In this document: one piece after another, positions 41,551 through 50,548 of the stretch
Position numbering within the stretch: the stretch's first letter is position 1
How the letters are laid out: every line of letters begins with the position of its first letter
Origin: Phycisphaerae bacterium
GTDB lineage: Bacteria; Planctomycetota; Phycisphaerae; UBA1845; CAIVHJ01
Assembly (NCBI GenBank): GCA_022072405.1
Contig: JAJVHX010000018.1
Span: forward strand, 124,001 to 188,000
Reading direction: 5' to 3'
DNA: 64,000 bases
Notes under the pieces: generated by a model
Database searches by the model: none
What the model saw: the letters and a program-made list of their open reading frames with translations, nothing else
Told to the model about the DNA's origin: nothing
Made by a program: the position numbers and the translations under genes

Positions 41551-44500
41551 TTAACCATTTCCATTCGATTTCGGCACCTGTAGTTTGGCCATGTGGTCGT
41601 AGACGGCGATGCGGCGCTGGGCGGCTTGTTGCGCCTGTATGGCCAATTGGCGGAAGCGTTCCGGATCGATTTTTTCGACCATGCGGAAGCGCGTTTCGTT
41701 GCTCATGTATTCCTTGACTGGAATCTTGCCGGCTGGGGCATCCAGCACCAGCGGTGCTTCGCCATTGAGTAACCGACGCGGATCATAGCGATACAAAGGC
41801 CAGATACCGCTATCGACCGCCCGCTTCTGCTGATCCAGACCGAACTGCAGATCATAGCCGTGGGCGATGCAATGGCTGTAGGCGATGATCAACGAGGGTC
41901 CGGGGTAGCTCTCCGCTTCAAGGAAGGCTTGCACGGTGTGATTGTCTTTGGCGCCGAAAGCGATGCTGGCCACATAGACGTGACCGTAGCTCATGGCCAT
42001 CAATCCCAGATCCTTTTTGCCGATCCCCTTGCCGGCGACGGCGAATTTAGCGCTGGCGCCGAGCGGCGTGCTCTTGGAGGCCTGACCTCCGGTGTTGCTA
42101 TAGACTTCGGTATCCAGCACCAGAATATTGAAATCACGATACATACTCAGGACGTGATCCAGACCGCCGTAGCCGATGTCATAGGCCCAGCCGTCGCCGC
42201 CCATCGACCAGACGCTCTTCTTCACCAGGTAATCAGCGAGCTGACCCAGCCGCTGCGCTTCGGGCGTTTTGATGGCCGCCAGTTTCTTGCGCAATTCAAT
42301 CACCCTATTGCGCTGCGCTTTGATGCCCGCCTCGCCCACCTGATCGGCCGTCATCAGCTCCTCAACCAGCGTATCGCCGATCTGGCTGCTCAGCCGTTGA
42401 AGCAGAAAACGGGCGTGTTCCATGTGGGCATCCACCGCCAAGCGGAAGCCATAACCAAATTCAGCCGCATCCTCAAAGAGCGAATTCGACCAGGTCGGCC
42501 CGCGACCGTTACGATCCTGAGCATAAGGCGTTGCCGGTAGGTTGCCGCCATAAATGGACGAGCAGCCCGTCGCATTGCCGATCATCAGTCGATCACCGAA
42601 CAACTGCGTCAGCAGTTTGACATAGGGCGTCTCGCCGCAGCCGGCACAGGCGCCGCTGTATTCAAAGAGCGGCAGCAGGAATTGAGTTCCTTTGACATCG
42701 AGCCGCGTGATGGCGGTGCGATCTAATTCGGGAATATCGAGGAAAAACTGGTAATTGGTCCGCTCCCGGTCGCGCAGCGGCGGCTGCGGCTCCATGTTGA
42801 TCGCTTTGTGCTTGGGATTGGACTTGTCCTTGGCGGGACAGACCATGACACACAATTTACAGCCGGTACAATCTTCCGGAGCCACCTGTATGGTGAATTT
42901 CTTGCCCGCAAATTCCTTGGTTTTGAAAGCCGTGCTGCGAAATTCCGCCGGAGCCCCCTGCAAACACGCCTCATCATAAACCTTAGCCCGGATCGAAGCA
43001 TGCGGACAGACCAGCGCACACTTGTTGCATTGGATGCAGACGGCTGGATCCCAAATGGGAATTTCCAGGGCGATGTTGCGCTTTTCCCACTGGCAGGTGG
43101 CGGTCGGCCAGGTTCCATCCACCGGAAACGCGCTTACCGGCAACAAATCACCCTTGCCCGCCATCATCACGGCCGAGACCCGCTTCACGAAATCAGGAGC
43201 CTGCTCCGCCACGATCGGCGGCATCTTCTTCGTCGCGGTAACCCGGGCGGGAATCTTGACCTCATACATATAAGCGAGCGTATCATCCACCGCCGCCCAG
43301 TTCCGCTTGACCACCTCATCGCCCTTCTTTTCATAAGTCTTCTTGATGGACTTCTTGATCTGGTTAATGGCTTCTTCGCGCGGCAGCACGCCGGAGATAG
43401 CAAAGAAACAGGTCTGCATGATGGTGTTGATGCGCGTGCCCATGCCGGTTTTCAGAGCGACGTCGTTGGCATCGATGACATAAAATTTCATTTTCTTGTC
43501 GATCAACTGCTGCTGCGCTTCACGCGGCAATTCATCCCAGACCCGGTCCGGACCCACGGGGGAATTGAGCAGGAAGACGGCCCCGGGCTTGGCATATTCC
43601 AGCATGTCCACCTTTTCCAGAAATACAAACTGGTGGCAGGCGACAAAGCCCGCTTTCTTGATCAGATAAGGCGACTGGATCAGCCGCGGGCCGAAACGCA
43701 GATGCGATGTGGTCATCGCTCCGCTCTTCTTGGAATCGTAGACGAAATAGCCCTGGGCATAATTGTCCGTCTCCTCGCCGATAATCTTGATCGAGTTCTT
43801 ATTGGCTCCGACGGTACCGTCAGCGCCCAGGCCGAAGAAGACCGCCCGCACCACGTCATCCGCTTCGATATCCCAGTTTTCATCCACGTCGAGCGACAGG
43901 TGCGTCACGTCATCAACGATGCCCACCGTGAAATGGCGTTTGGGTTGCGTTTTGCGTAATTCATCAAAGACCGCTTTAACCTGCGCCGGGGTGAAATTCT
44001 TGCTGCTCAGTCCGTAGCGACCGCTGATGATACGCGGCTCTTTCGCTAGCGGACTGATGCCCGCATCGCTCCATTCGCGAACCGCGGTGAGTACATCCTG
44101 ATAGAGCGGTTCACCGGCGGAACCGGGTTCCTTGGTGCGATCGAGCACGGCGATGGTCTTGACGGTTTTAGGCAGGGCCTTCATGAAGGCTTCCACCGCG
44201 AAGGGGCGATACAGTCGTACGGCGAGCAGACCGACTTTTTCGCCCTGGTTACGCAGATGGTCGATGGTCATCTGGGCGACTTCCACACCCGAACCCATCA
44301 GCACGATGACGCGCTCCGCCTGCGGATCACCATAGTAATCAAAAAGGTGATAAGCCCGTCCGGTCCGCTGGGCAAATTTGTCCAAACATTTCTGGACGAT
44401 CTCCGGGCAGGCGTCGTAGAAGCGGTTGCAGGCTTCGCGGGCCTGAAAGAAGGTATCGGGATTCTGGGCCGTACCACGCAGGACGGGATGATCCGGAGTC

Positions 44501-45126
44501 ATCGCCCGAGCCCGATGCGCTTTCACCAGATCCTCACTAATCATGAAGTGGAGATCCTCGTCGCTGAGCATGGCGATTTTGGCGACTTCGTGAGAAGTGC
44601 GGAAGCCATCAAAAAAATGCAAGAATGGCACGCGACTTTCCAGTGAGGCGGCCTGAGCGATACAGGCCATATCGTGCGCTTCCTGCACACTGTTGGAACA
44701 GAGCAACGCAAACCCGGTCTGGCGAACTGACATCACGTCCGAATGGTCGCCAAAGATTGACAACGCATGCGTCGCCAGCGTACGGGCGGTGACGTGCATG
44801 CAGAAGCTGGTCAACTCACCGGCGACTTTGTACATCGTCGGAATCATCAGCAGCAAACCCTGCGAGGCGGTGAACGTGGTCGCCAGCGAACCCGCCTGCA
44901 ACGAACCATGTACAGCCGCCGACGCTCCCGCTTCCGATTGCATTTCGGTGACACCGGGGACCACGCCCCAGATGTTGGGCAACTTCTTGGCCGCCCATTC
45001 ATCGCAGAATTCGCCCATCGGCGAACTGGGGGTGATCGGATAAATCGCCATCACCTCGTTAATACGATAAGCAACACTCGCCGCTGCTTCGTTGCCATCC
45101 AACGTGGCCATTCGCGATTGGCTCAT
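41551..45126 (-). CDS. nifJ: Pyruvate:ferredoxin (flavodoxin) oxidoreductase
   Basis: Single-chain PFOR of 1191 residues, oxidising pyruvate with CoA to acetyl-CoA, CO2 and reduced ferredoxin. The start at 45126 is preceded by AAGGAG and gives Met-Ser-Gln-Ser-Arg-Met-Ala-Thr-Leu-Asp-Gly-Asn. An ATG at 45177 would add 17 residues. Domains: N-terminal pyruvate-binding (Tyr-Pro-Ile-Thr-Pro-Ser-Ser), CoA domain, a ferredoxin domain near residues 680-770 with two Cys-x2-Cys-x2-Cys-x3-Cys-Pro clusters, and the C-terminal TPP domain (Gly-Cys-Ser-Ser-Ile-Tyr-Gly-Gly; Gly-Gly-Asp-Gly-Trp-Ala-Tyr-Asp). It marks an anaerobic pyruvate route and links malate and tryptophan breakdown to the ADP-forming acetate branch. 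Confidence 0.97.
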   Translation of the reverse strand: MSQSRMATLDGNEAAASVAYRINEVMAIYPITPSSPMGEFCDEWAAKKLPNIWGVVPGVTEMQSEAGASAAVHGSLQAGSLATTFTASQGLLLMIPTMYKVAGELTSFCMHVTARTLATHALSIFGDHSDVMSVRQTGFALLCSNSVQEAHDMACIAQAASLESRVPFLHFFDGFRTSHEVAKIAMLSDEDLHFMISEDLVKAHRARAMTPDHPVLRGTAQNPDTFFQAREACNRFYDACPEIVQKCLDKFAQRTGRAYHLFDYYGDPQAERVIVLMGSGVEVAQMTIDHLRNQGEKVGLLAVRLYRPFAVEAFMKALPKTVKTIAVLDRTKEPGSAGEPLYQDVLTAVREWSDAGISPLAKEPRIISGRYGLSSKNFTPAQVKAVFDELRKTQPKRHFTVGIVDDVTHLSLDVDENWDIEADDVVRAVFFGLGADGTVGANKNSIKIIGEETDNYAQGYFVYDSKKSGAMTTSHLRFGPRLIQSPYLIKKAGFVACHQFVFLEKVDMLEYAKPGAVFLLNSPVGPDRVWDELPREAQQQLIDKKMKFYVIDANDVALKTGMGTRINTIMQTCFFAISGVLPREEAINQIKKSIKKTYEKKGDEVVKRNWAAVDDTLAYMYEVKIPARVTATKKMPPIVAEQAPDFVKRVSAVMMAGKGDLLPVSAFPVDGTWPTATCQWEKRNIALEIPIWDPAVCIQCNKCALVCPHASIRAKVYDEACLQGAPAEFRSTAFKTKEFAGKKFTIQVAPEDCTGCKLCVMVCPAKDKSNPKHKAINMEPQPPLRDRERTNYQFFLDIPELDRTAITRLDVKGTQFLLPLFEYSGACAGCGETPYVKLLTQLFGDRLMIGNATGCSSIYGGNLPATPYAQDRNGRGPTWSNSLFEDAAEFGYGFRLAVDAHMEHARFLLQRLSSQIGDTLVEELMTADQVGEAGIKAQRNRVIELRKKLAAIKTPEAQRLGQLADYLVKKSVWSMGGDGWAYDIGYGGLDHVLSMYRDFNILVLDTEVYSNTGGQASKSTPLGASAKFAVAGKGIGKKDLGLMAMSYGHVYVASIAFGAKDNHTVQAFLEAESYPGPSLIIAYSHCIAHGYDLQFGLDQQKRAVDSGIWPLYRYDPRRLLNGEAPLVLDAPAGKIPVKEYMSNETRFRMVEKIDPERFRQLAIQAQQAAQRRIAVYDHMAKLQVPKSNGNG

Positions 45127-45557
45127 GAATTCAACTCCTTGACCTGTAGCAACACGTCGTGGTGCGATAGCACCCATGAAAGACCTGTATCATCCGGCTC
45201 TTGCGGATATTCCAACAGCACACTGCGTGCCAACGAGTGCGCTGGCGACCGAGATCAAGCTGCTATTCGGAGTCAGGTGTGATAAACGATCACTATAATA
45301 CGCAAATCGATGACCAGAAGTCATTTACAGTGCACGCGGGCAGGTATAAATGAGAGTTGTCATATCGTGGATACCGCATACGACCGCATCCGAGTGCGGA
45401 TCATTCCTCGATCATTCGAGATGGAACCCGCATTGCTTGTAAATGTTGCTGAAAAGAAATGCTTCAATTAGGTAATTATCAGGCAGCAATATAGGATCGT
45501 CTGACTGTGGAATCAGCATACGCTCATCAAACTCAACCAATCGGCAACGCACCGGAT
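45127..45557. other. Divergent region between nifJ and hypF
   Basis: No gene. It contains GTGAT-AAACG-ATCAC (45279-45293) directly abutting TATAAT (45294-45299), as if an operator covered a promoter. It also has CTCGA-TCAT-TCGAG (45407-45420) and a CCGCA/TGCGG hairpin near 45384-45399. The TATAAT also reads as a plausible TATTAT-type -10 for nifJ on the minus strand. Both flanking genes belong to anaerobic metabolism, so a shared redox control is conceivable. Confidence 0.45.
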
Positions 45558-47993
45558 ATGTCTACTCGTCGGCGGATGTTGATACGGGGAGTGGTGCAAG
45601 GGGTGGGGTTTCGGCCTTTTGTTTATCGACTGGCCACGGAAATGAGTCTGTGCGGCTGGGTGAACAACACCACCGAGGGGGTTTATCTGGAGGTGGAAGG
45701 CCCACCCGGCGTCCTCGATCAATTTCAAACAAAATTACTGCATGAGTTACCCCCGTTGGCCCAGATCACCAGTTATGAAATTACCCACCTCGACGCGATC
45801 GGTTATTCTACTTTTGAAATCCGTCATAGTGCTGATGGCGGTGTCAGGCAAGTGCTGGTGCTGCCGGATACCGCGACCTGTGGGGATTGTCTGCGGGAGA
45901 TACTTGATCCGCACGATCGAAGGTATCGCTACCCATTTACCAACTGCACCAATTGCGGCCCGCGGTACACGATCATTGAGCGCTTACCTTATGATCGACC
46001 TCATACCTCGATGACGCGTTTTGTCATGTGTCCGCGCTGCCGGCAGGAATATGAAAATCCGGCGGATCGACGTTTTCATGCTCAACCCAACGCCTGTCCG
46101 GAATGCGGACCGCAACTGGCCCTCTGGAGCAACACCGGCCAAACCATCAGCACGCGCGATGATGCCTTATGCCAGTCCGCGCAAGCAATTCGTGAAGGCT
46201 TGATTGTAGCGGTTAAGGGCATCGGCGGATTTCATCTGCTGGTCGATGCAACCAACGAGCCAGCTGTACAACGTTTGCGTGAACGAAAACATCGCGAAGA
46301 AAAGCCGCTGGCGGTGATGATTGCAACCCTAGAGCAGGCGCAGCACCTTGGCCGGATCGATTACGCTGAAGCAACCCTACTGCAATCACCAGCCCATCCG
46401 ATCGTATTGCTGAGCAGAAGACTGCAGACTGTAGACTACAGACGACAGGAGCCGGAAAAATGCGAACGGGCCAGCGGGAACAGGCTGCAGGAAAATACCG
46501 ATCTGATCGCGCCCAGTGTCGCCCCGGGAAATCCCTCCCTCGGAATAATGCTGCCTTACAGTCCGCTGCATCAACTGCTACTGACTGAGTTAGGCCGGCC
46601 GGTGGTCGCCACCAGCGGCAATATCAGCGACGAACCGTTGTGTTACGATGAACAAGAGGCCGTTGGGCGACTGGGCGGGATCGCCGACCTGCTGCTGGTG
46701 CACAATCGCCCGATTGTTCGTCCGGTCGATGATTCGGTCGCCCAGGTAGTGCTCGATCGTGAAATGATTCTGCGGCGGGCGCGCGGCTATGCACCACTGC
46801 CCATCACCATTAAGGGACCAAGTGATTCCAGACCAACGGTGCTGGCCGTGGGGGCGCATTTGAAAAACAGTGTCGCCTTGGCACTGGGTAACAACGTGTT
46901 CATCAGCCAGCATATCGGCGATCTGGAAACGACCGCCGCCATCGAGCAACACGAAGCGACCACCTACGCCTTGTTGAACCTGTACGACACCCAGCCGCAG
47001 CTCATCGCCTGCGACCTGCATCCCGATTATATCAGCACGCGCCTGGCCCACGCTTATGCGCTGGCCCAACCCCTCGCTGGCGCTCGTGGCTCTGGCGCCA
47101 CACCCGGATCACGTCCCACTGTCCAGGCGGTACAACATCACTATGCTCATATCGTGGCGGCGATGGCGGAGCACGAGCTGGACTGTCCGGTATTGGGGAT
47201 CAGTTGGGACGGCACGGGTTACGGAACGGACGGGACTCTCTGGGGCGGGGAATTCCTGCGCTGCCGCTACGATGGTTTCGAGCGCGTCGGCCATTTGCGC
47301 CCCTTTTCCTTGCCCGGCGGAGAACGCGCCGTACGCGAAGGGTGGCGCTGCGCGGTCGGCTTGCTTTATGAAATCGGCGGCGAACAGCGCGTACGCCAAT
47401 ATCTTCAAAGAGCCGCGGGCTTCAAACTGCGCGAACCAGAGCTCGCCATCCTGCTCGAGATGCTGACAAAAAACATCAACTCGCCGCGCACCAGCAGCGC
47501 CGGACGATTATTTGACGCCGTGGCAGCGCTAATAGGCATCCGACAGGAAACGCACTTTGAAGGTCAGGCGGCGATGGAATTGCAATTCGCCATGGGAGTG
47601 GTTGATTCCGCTGCTGCCGCTGCCGCCTACCCCTTTGAAATTTCAAATGTGTCCAGCGGTTTGGCCGTCGACTGGGAAAAAACGATCGAAGCGCTGCTGA
47701 ATGATTATATAATGGGTGTTCCCGCCGCGCTGCTCTCGCTACAATTTCATGAAACGCTGGCCCGCACGATGGTAGCGGTCGCCGAACGAATCGGTGAAAC
47801 CCTTGTCGTCCTGAGCGGCGGCTGTTTTCAGAATCGCCATTTGCTGGAGCGCGCCGTGCGCTTATTGCAGTGCGCGGGTTTCAAGGTTTACTGGCCGCAG
47901 CGCGTGCCGCCCAACGACGGCGGGATTGCCCTGGGCCAAGCCGTGGTGGCCCGTACGATCCAATCAGGGCCGCAAACGCCTGCGAGCGGTTAA
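45558..47993 (+). CDS. hypF: [NiFe] hydrogenase maturation carbamoyltransferase
   Basis: Makes the cyanide ligand precursor for [NiFe] hydrogenase by carbamoylating HypE, using carbamoyl phosphate and ATP. About 811 residues from ATG 45558 (GTG 45507 is the alternative). Domains: acylphosphatase (Arg-Gly-Val-Val-Gln-Gly-Val-Gly-Phe-Arg-Pro near residue 10); two zinc fingers of the Cys-x2-Cys-x18-Cys-x2-Cys type (about 110-190); YrdC-like domain; Kae1-like domain (His-His-Tyr-Ala-His, Gly-Ile-Ser-Trp-Asp-Gly-Thr-Gly-Tyr-Gly). Two in-frame low-complexity inserts, at 46419-46490 and 47071-47100, lie in loops absent from homologues I know. It is first in hypF-C-D-E. Confidence 0.94.
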   Translation: MSTRRRMLIRGVVQGVGFRPFVYRLATEMSLCGWVNNTTEGVYLEVEGPPGVLDQFQTKLLHELPPLAQITSYEITHLDAIGYSTFEIRHSADGGVRQVLVLPDTATCGDCLREILDPHDRRYRYPFTNCTNCGPRYTIIERLPYDRPHTSMTRFVMCPRCRQEYENPADRRFHAQPNACPECGPQLALWSNTGQTISTRDDALCQSAQAIREGLIVAVKGIGGFHLLVDATNEPAVQRLRERKHREEKPLAVMIATLEQAQHLGRIDYAEATLLQSPAHPIVLLSRRLQTVDYRRQEPEKCERASGNRLQENTDLIAPSVAPGNPSLGIMLPYSPLHQLLLTELGRPVVATSGNISDEPLCYDEQEAVGRLGGIADLLLVHNRPIVRPVDDSVAQVVLDREMILRRARGYAPLPITIKGPSDSRPTVLAVGAHLKNSVALALGNNVFISQHIGDLETTAAIEQHEATTYALLNLYDTQPQLIACDLHPDYISTRLAHAYALAQPLAGARGSGATPGSRPTVQAVQHHYAHIVAAMAEHELDCPVLGISWDGTGYGTDGTLWGGEFLRCRYDGFERVGHLRPFSLPGGERAVREGWRCAVGLLYEIGGEQRVRQYLQRAAGFKLREPELAILLEMLTKNINSPRTSSAGRLFDAVAALIGIRQETHFEGQAAMELQFAMGVVDSAAAAAAYPFEISNVSSGLAVDWEKTIEALLNDYIMGVPAALLSLQFHETLARTMVAVAERIGETLVVLSGGCFQNRHLLERAVRLLQCAGFKVYWPQRVPPNDGGIALGQAVVARTIQSGPQTPASG
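46419..46446 (+). repeat. Heptanucleotide tandem repeat inside hypF
   Basis: Four consecutive 7-mers, AGACTGC AGACTGT AGACTAC AGACGAC, begin an insert of about 25 codons between the YrdC strands and the conserved Ala-Pro-Gly-Asn-Pro-x-Leu-Gly-x-Met-Leu-Pro-Tyr motif. As the unit is not a multiple of three, gain or loss of one copy would shift the frame. Confidence 0.7.
47071..47100 (+). repeat. Palindromic insert in the Kae1-like domain of hypF
   Basis: The stretch contains TGGCGC (47078-47083) and GCGCCA (47095-47100) as inverted arms. It is translated as Ala-Gly-Ala-Arg-Gly-Ser-Gly-Ala just before the conserved His-His-Tyr-Ala-His. It looks like another dispersed short repeat tolerated in a loop. 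Confidence 0.45.
47406..47430 (+). repeat. Half copy of the citE palindrome inside hypF
   Basis: CAAAGAGCCGCGGGCTTCA (47406-47424) is identical to citE 7355-7373. The right arm is lost here (AACTGCG in place of GCCCGCG). Both copies are read in the same frame, giving Gln-Arg-Ala-Ala-Gly-Phe-x-x-Arg-Glu. Confidence 0.55.
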
Positions 47994-48032
47994 TCGAACG
48001 GGGAACCCACACTCTGATATGAGGCTATGTTT

Positions 48033-48284
48033 ATGTGTCTGGCGGTTCCGGGAAAAATTATCAGTATCCACGGCGAAGATCTCCTGACGCGCACCGGCCG
48101 GGTTGATTTTGACGGTGTGATCAAGGAGGTGTCGCTGGCCGCCACCCCGGAAGCCACGGCGGGGCACTACGTGCTGGTCCACGCCGGACTGGCCATCAGC
48201 ATCGTCGATGAAACTGAAGCCCGCCAGACTCTCGAATATCTGCAACAGATCGACGAGCTTAATAACGAATTGGGCGGATCATGA
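48033..48284 (+). CDS. hypC: Hydrogenase maturation chaperone HypC
   Basis: Small chaperone of 83 residues that partners HypD and delivers the Fe(CN)2CO group to the hydrogenase large subunit. The essential N-terminal Cys2 is right after the initiator in Met-Cys-Leu-Ala-Val-Pro-Gly-Lys. This fixes the start at 48033 rather than the ATG two codons earlier, and a GAGG box sits 8 bases upstream. Other family marks are Gly-x-Tyr-Val-Leu-Val-His-Ala-Gly and Ile-x-Glu-x-Glu-Ala. It overlaps hypD by 4 bases, so the two are translationally coupled. Confidence 0.95.
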   Translation: MCLAVPGKIISIHGEDLLTRTGRVDFDGVIKEVSLAATPEATAGHYVLVHAGLAISIVDETEARQTLEYLQQIDELNNELGGS

Positions 48285-49366
48285 AGTATCTGGACGAGTA
48301 TCGCGATGCAGCGCTGGTGCGCAAAGTGGCGGACGAGTTACAGCGCATTACCACCCAGCCGCATACACTCATGGAAGTGTGCGGCGGACAGACGCATACC
48401 ATCGTGCGCTTCGGACTGGACCAGTTACTGCCCCCCGCAGTCGAGCTGATTCATGGGCCGGGCTGCCCGGTCTGCGTCACACCGATCGAGATCATCGATC
48501 AGGCCATCGACCTCGCCAGCCGGCCGGAGATCACCTTCTGCTCATTTGGCGATATGCTGCGCGTGCCCGGTTCGCAGCGCGATTTATTGAGCGTCAAAGC
48601 CGCCGGCGGCCACGTGCAGATGGTCTATTCACCGCTTGATGCGGTTCGTCTGGCCCGGGAGCAACCCGAACGGCAGGTGATTTTTTTTGCCGTTGGCTTT
48701 GAGACCACCGCCCCGGTCAATGCCCTGGCCGTGCGTCAAGCTGCTCAACTCGGCCTGGACAACTTCAGCTTGCTGGTTTCGCACGTGCTCGTCCCGCCGG
48801 CTATCGAGGCGCTACTGAATTCGCCCGATTGCCGGGTGCAGGGATTTCTCGCCGCCGGACATGTCTGCACCATCATGGGCTGCGAAGAGTATCAGCCACT
48901 TGCTGAAAAATTTCGCGTCCCCATCGTGGTGACCGGCTTTGAGCCGCTCGATATTCTGCAGGGCGTGCTGATGGCGGTCCGCCAACGTGAACAAGGCCGA
49001 TCGGAAGTGGAAAATCAATATACACGCAGTGTTCGCGATGAAGGCAATCGGGCGGCTCAGGATTTAATCCGCGACGTTTTTGAAGTGGTGCCGAGGCGCT
49101 GGCGGGGCATCGGCGATATCCCCCGCAGCGGACTGGGCCTCACCCCGGCTTACCGCAATTACGATGCCGTCCATAAATTCACCTTGAACACGGAACAGGT
49201 TGCCGAAAATTCCGGCGAATGTATCAGCGGACTGATCCTGCTGGGGCAGAAAAAGCCTCATGAATGCCCCGCCTTCGGTACCCGCTGCACCCCGCAACGA
49301 CCGCTGGGCGCCCCAATGGTCAGCTCCGAAGGCGCCTGCGCCGCCTACTATCGTTATCGCATGTGA
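48281..49366 (+). CDS. hypD: Hydrogenase maturation iron-sulfur protein HypD
   Basis: Scaffold on which the Fe(CN)2CO unit is assembled; 361 residues with a [4Fe-4S] cluster. Conserved segments are all visible: Met-Glu-Val-Cys-Gly-Gly-Gln-Thr-His near residue 31, [10 protein letters not shown] near 65, Gly-Phe-Glu-Thr-Thr-Ala-Pro near 145, and late cluster Cys residues in Cys-Ile-Ser-Gly and Glu-Cys-Pro-Ala-Phe-Gly-x-x-Cys-Thr-Pro. It starts within the end of hypC. The hypE start follows 10 bases after its stop. Confidence 0.96.
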   Translation: MKYLDEYRDAALVRKVADELQRITTQPHTLMEVCGGQTHTIVRFGLDQLLPPAVELIHGPGCPVCVTPIEIIDQAIDLASRPEITFCSFGDMLRVPGSQRDLLSVKAAGGHVQMVYSPLDAVRLAREQPERQVIFFAVGFETTAPVNALAVRQAAQLGLDNFSLLVSHVLVPPAIEALLNSPDCRVQGFLAAGHVCTIMGCEEYQPLAEKFRVPIVVTGFEPLDILQGVLMAVRQREQGRSEVENQYTRSVRDEGNRAAQDLIRDVFEVVPRRWRGIGDIPRSGLGLTPAYRNYDAVHKFTLNTEQVAENSGECISGLILLGQKKPHECPAFGTRCTPQRPLGAPMVSSEGACAAYYRYRM

Positions 49367-49376
49367 AGGAATCGAC

Positions 49377-50468
49377 TTGAACGAAACAATCCTGCAATTG
49401 AATTGTCCGCTGCCGATCACGGATTATCCGCAGATTCTGCTCGCCCACGGCGGTGGTGGGACACTGATGCATGAGTTGCTCGACAAGATGATCCTGCCGA
49501 CACTGCAGGGAGTGGCGGGGGGCTTGCCGGGATCGACCCTGTCACTGCCGGAAGCACCGCACGATGCCGCCCTGCTGATTCTGGGGAATGGGCGAGTGGC
49601 GATGACCACCGATTCATTTGTGGTCCAGCCGCTCTTTTTTCCGGGAGGGGACATCGGCGAGCTGGCGGTCTATGGTACGGTGAACGATCTGGCCATGAGC
49701 GGAGCACTGCCGCTGTACCTCAGTGTCGGGCTGATCCTCGAGGAAGGCCTGCCGATGGAAACGCTCTGGCGGGTGCTGCAATCGATGCGCCGCGCTGCCG
49801 ACTCGGTGAACGTGCGCATCGTCACCGGTGATACCAAGGTGGTGCAACGCGGCAAGGGCGACGGCATATTCATCAACACGGCTGGTATCGGACTGGTACC
49901 CGATGGTGTACACATCCACGCCCAGCGAATCCAGCCGGGCGACTCCATCCTGGTCAACGGCGATCTGGGGCGGCATGGCCTGGCTATCATGATTCAGCGG
50001 GAAGGGTTGCGGATGGAATCGGCGCTCACCAGCGACGCGGCCCCCTTGCACGAACTGGTGCACAGCCTACTCAACAACGGTATCGAGGTCCACTGTCTGC
50101 GCGATCTGACCCGCGGCGGATTAAGCAGTGCCCTCAACGAAATCGCCCAAGGCAGCGGACTGACCCTGCAAATCTCCGAAGCGGATATTCCGATCAGCAG
50201 TGCCGTCCGCTCAGCCTGCGAACTGCTGGGACTTGATCCGCTGCAGGTGGCTTGTGAAGGACGGTGCGTCGCATTTATCCCGGCGGACCAGGCTGACGCC
50301 GCTCTGGCTTGCTGGCAGCAACACCCACTCGGTCGGCCGGCCCGACGGATCGGTACCGTGCTGCAGAATCCAACCAGCCGCACACCCCGCGTCCACCTCC
50401 GCACACCCTTCGGCGTGGAGCGCGTGCTGGATATGCTCAGCGGCGAACAATTGCCGCGAATCTGCTGA
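49377..50468 (+). CDS. hypE: Hydrogenase maturation protein HypE
   Basis: Dehydrates the carbamoyl group from HypF to a thiocyanate on its own C-terminal Cys, donating cyanide to the HypC-HypD complex. The protein ends in Pro-Arg-Ile-Cys, exactly the functional tail. The N-terminal Leu-Leu-Ala-His-Gly-Gly-Gly-Gly-Thr-Leu-Met and Gly-Asp-Thr-Lys-Val-Val belong to the AIR-synthase/ThiL-like ATP-binding fold. Start is TTG 49377, with AAGGA 6 bases upstream, giving 363 residues; an ATG at 49260 would overlap hypD widely and add an unrelated Pro-rich stretch. Last gene of hypF-C-D-E; hypA, hypB and the hydrogenase subunits are not here. Confidence 0.95.
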   Translation: MNETILQLNCPLPITDYPQILLAHGGGGTLMHELLDKMILPTLQGVAGGLPGSTLSLPEAPHDAALLILGNGRVAMTTDSFVVQPLFFPGGDIGELAVYGTVNDLAMSGALPLYLSVGLILEEGLPMETLWRVLQSMRRAADSVNVRIVTGDTKVVQRGKGDGIFINTAGIGLVPDGVHIHAQRIQPGDSILVNGDLGRHGLAIMIQREGLRMESALTSDAAPLHELVHSLLNNGIEVHCLRDLTRGGLSSALNEIAQGSGLTLQISEADIPISSAVRSACELLGLDPLQVACEGRCVAFIPADQADAALACWQQHPLGRPARRIGTVLQNPTSRTPRVHLRTPFGVERVLDMLSGEQLPRIC

Positions 50469-50548
50469 CATAATAAAAATCAAATAATCATTTCCAATTG
50501 CGAACGATATAATAAACTTATACAACTCCTCGACTGGAGGGGCTGGAT

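Noticed and set aside
42808..43959. 383-codon open frame on the plus strand inside nifJ
   Set aside because: Antisense shadow of PFOR; no homology by eye.
46419..46446. CRISPR-like repeat
   Set aside because: The 7-base units have no spacers and lie in a coding region; no CRISPR array or cas gene was seen anywhere in the window.
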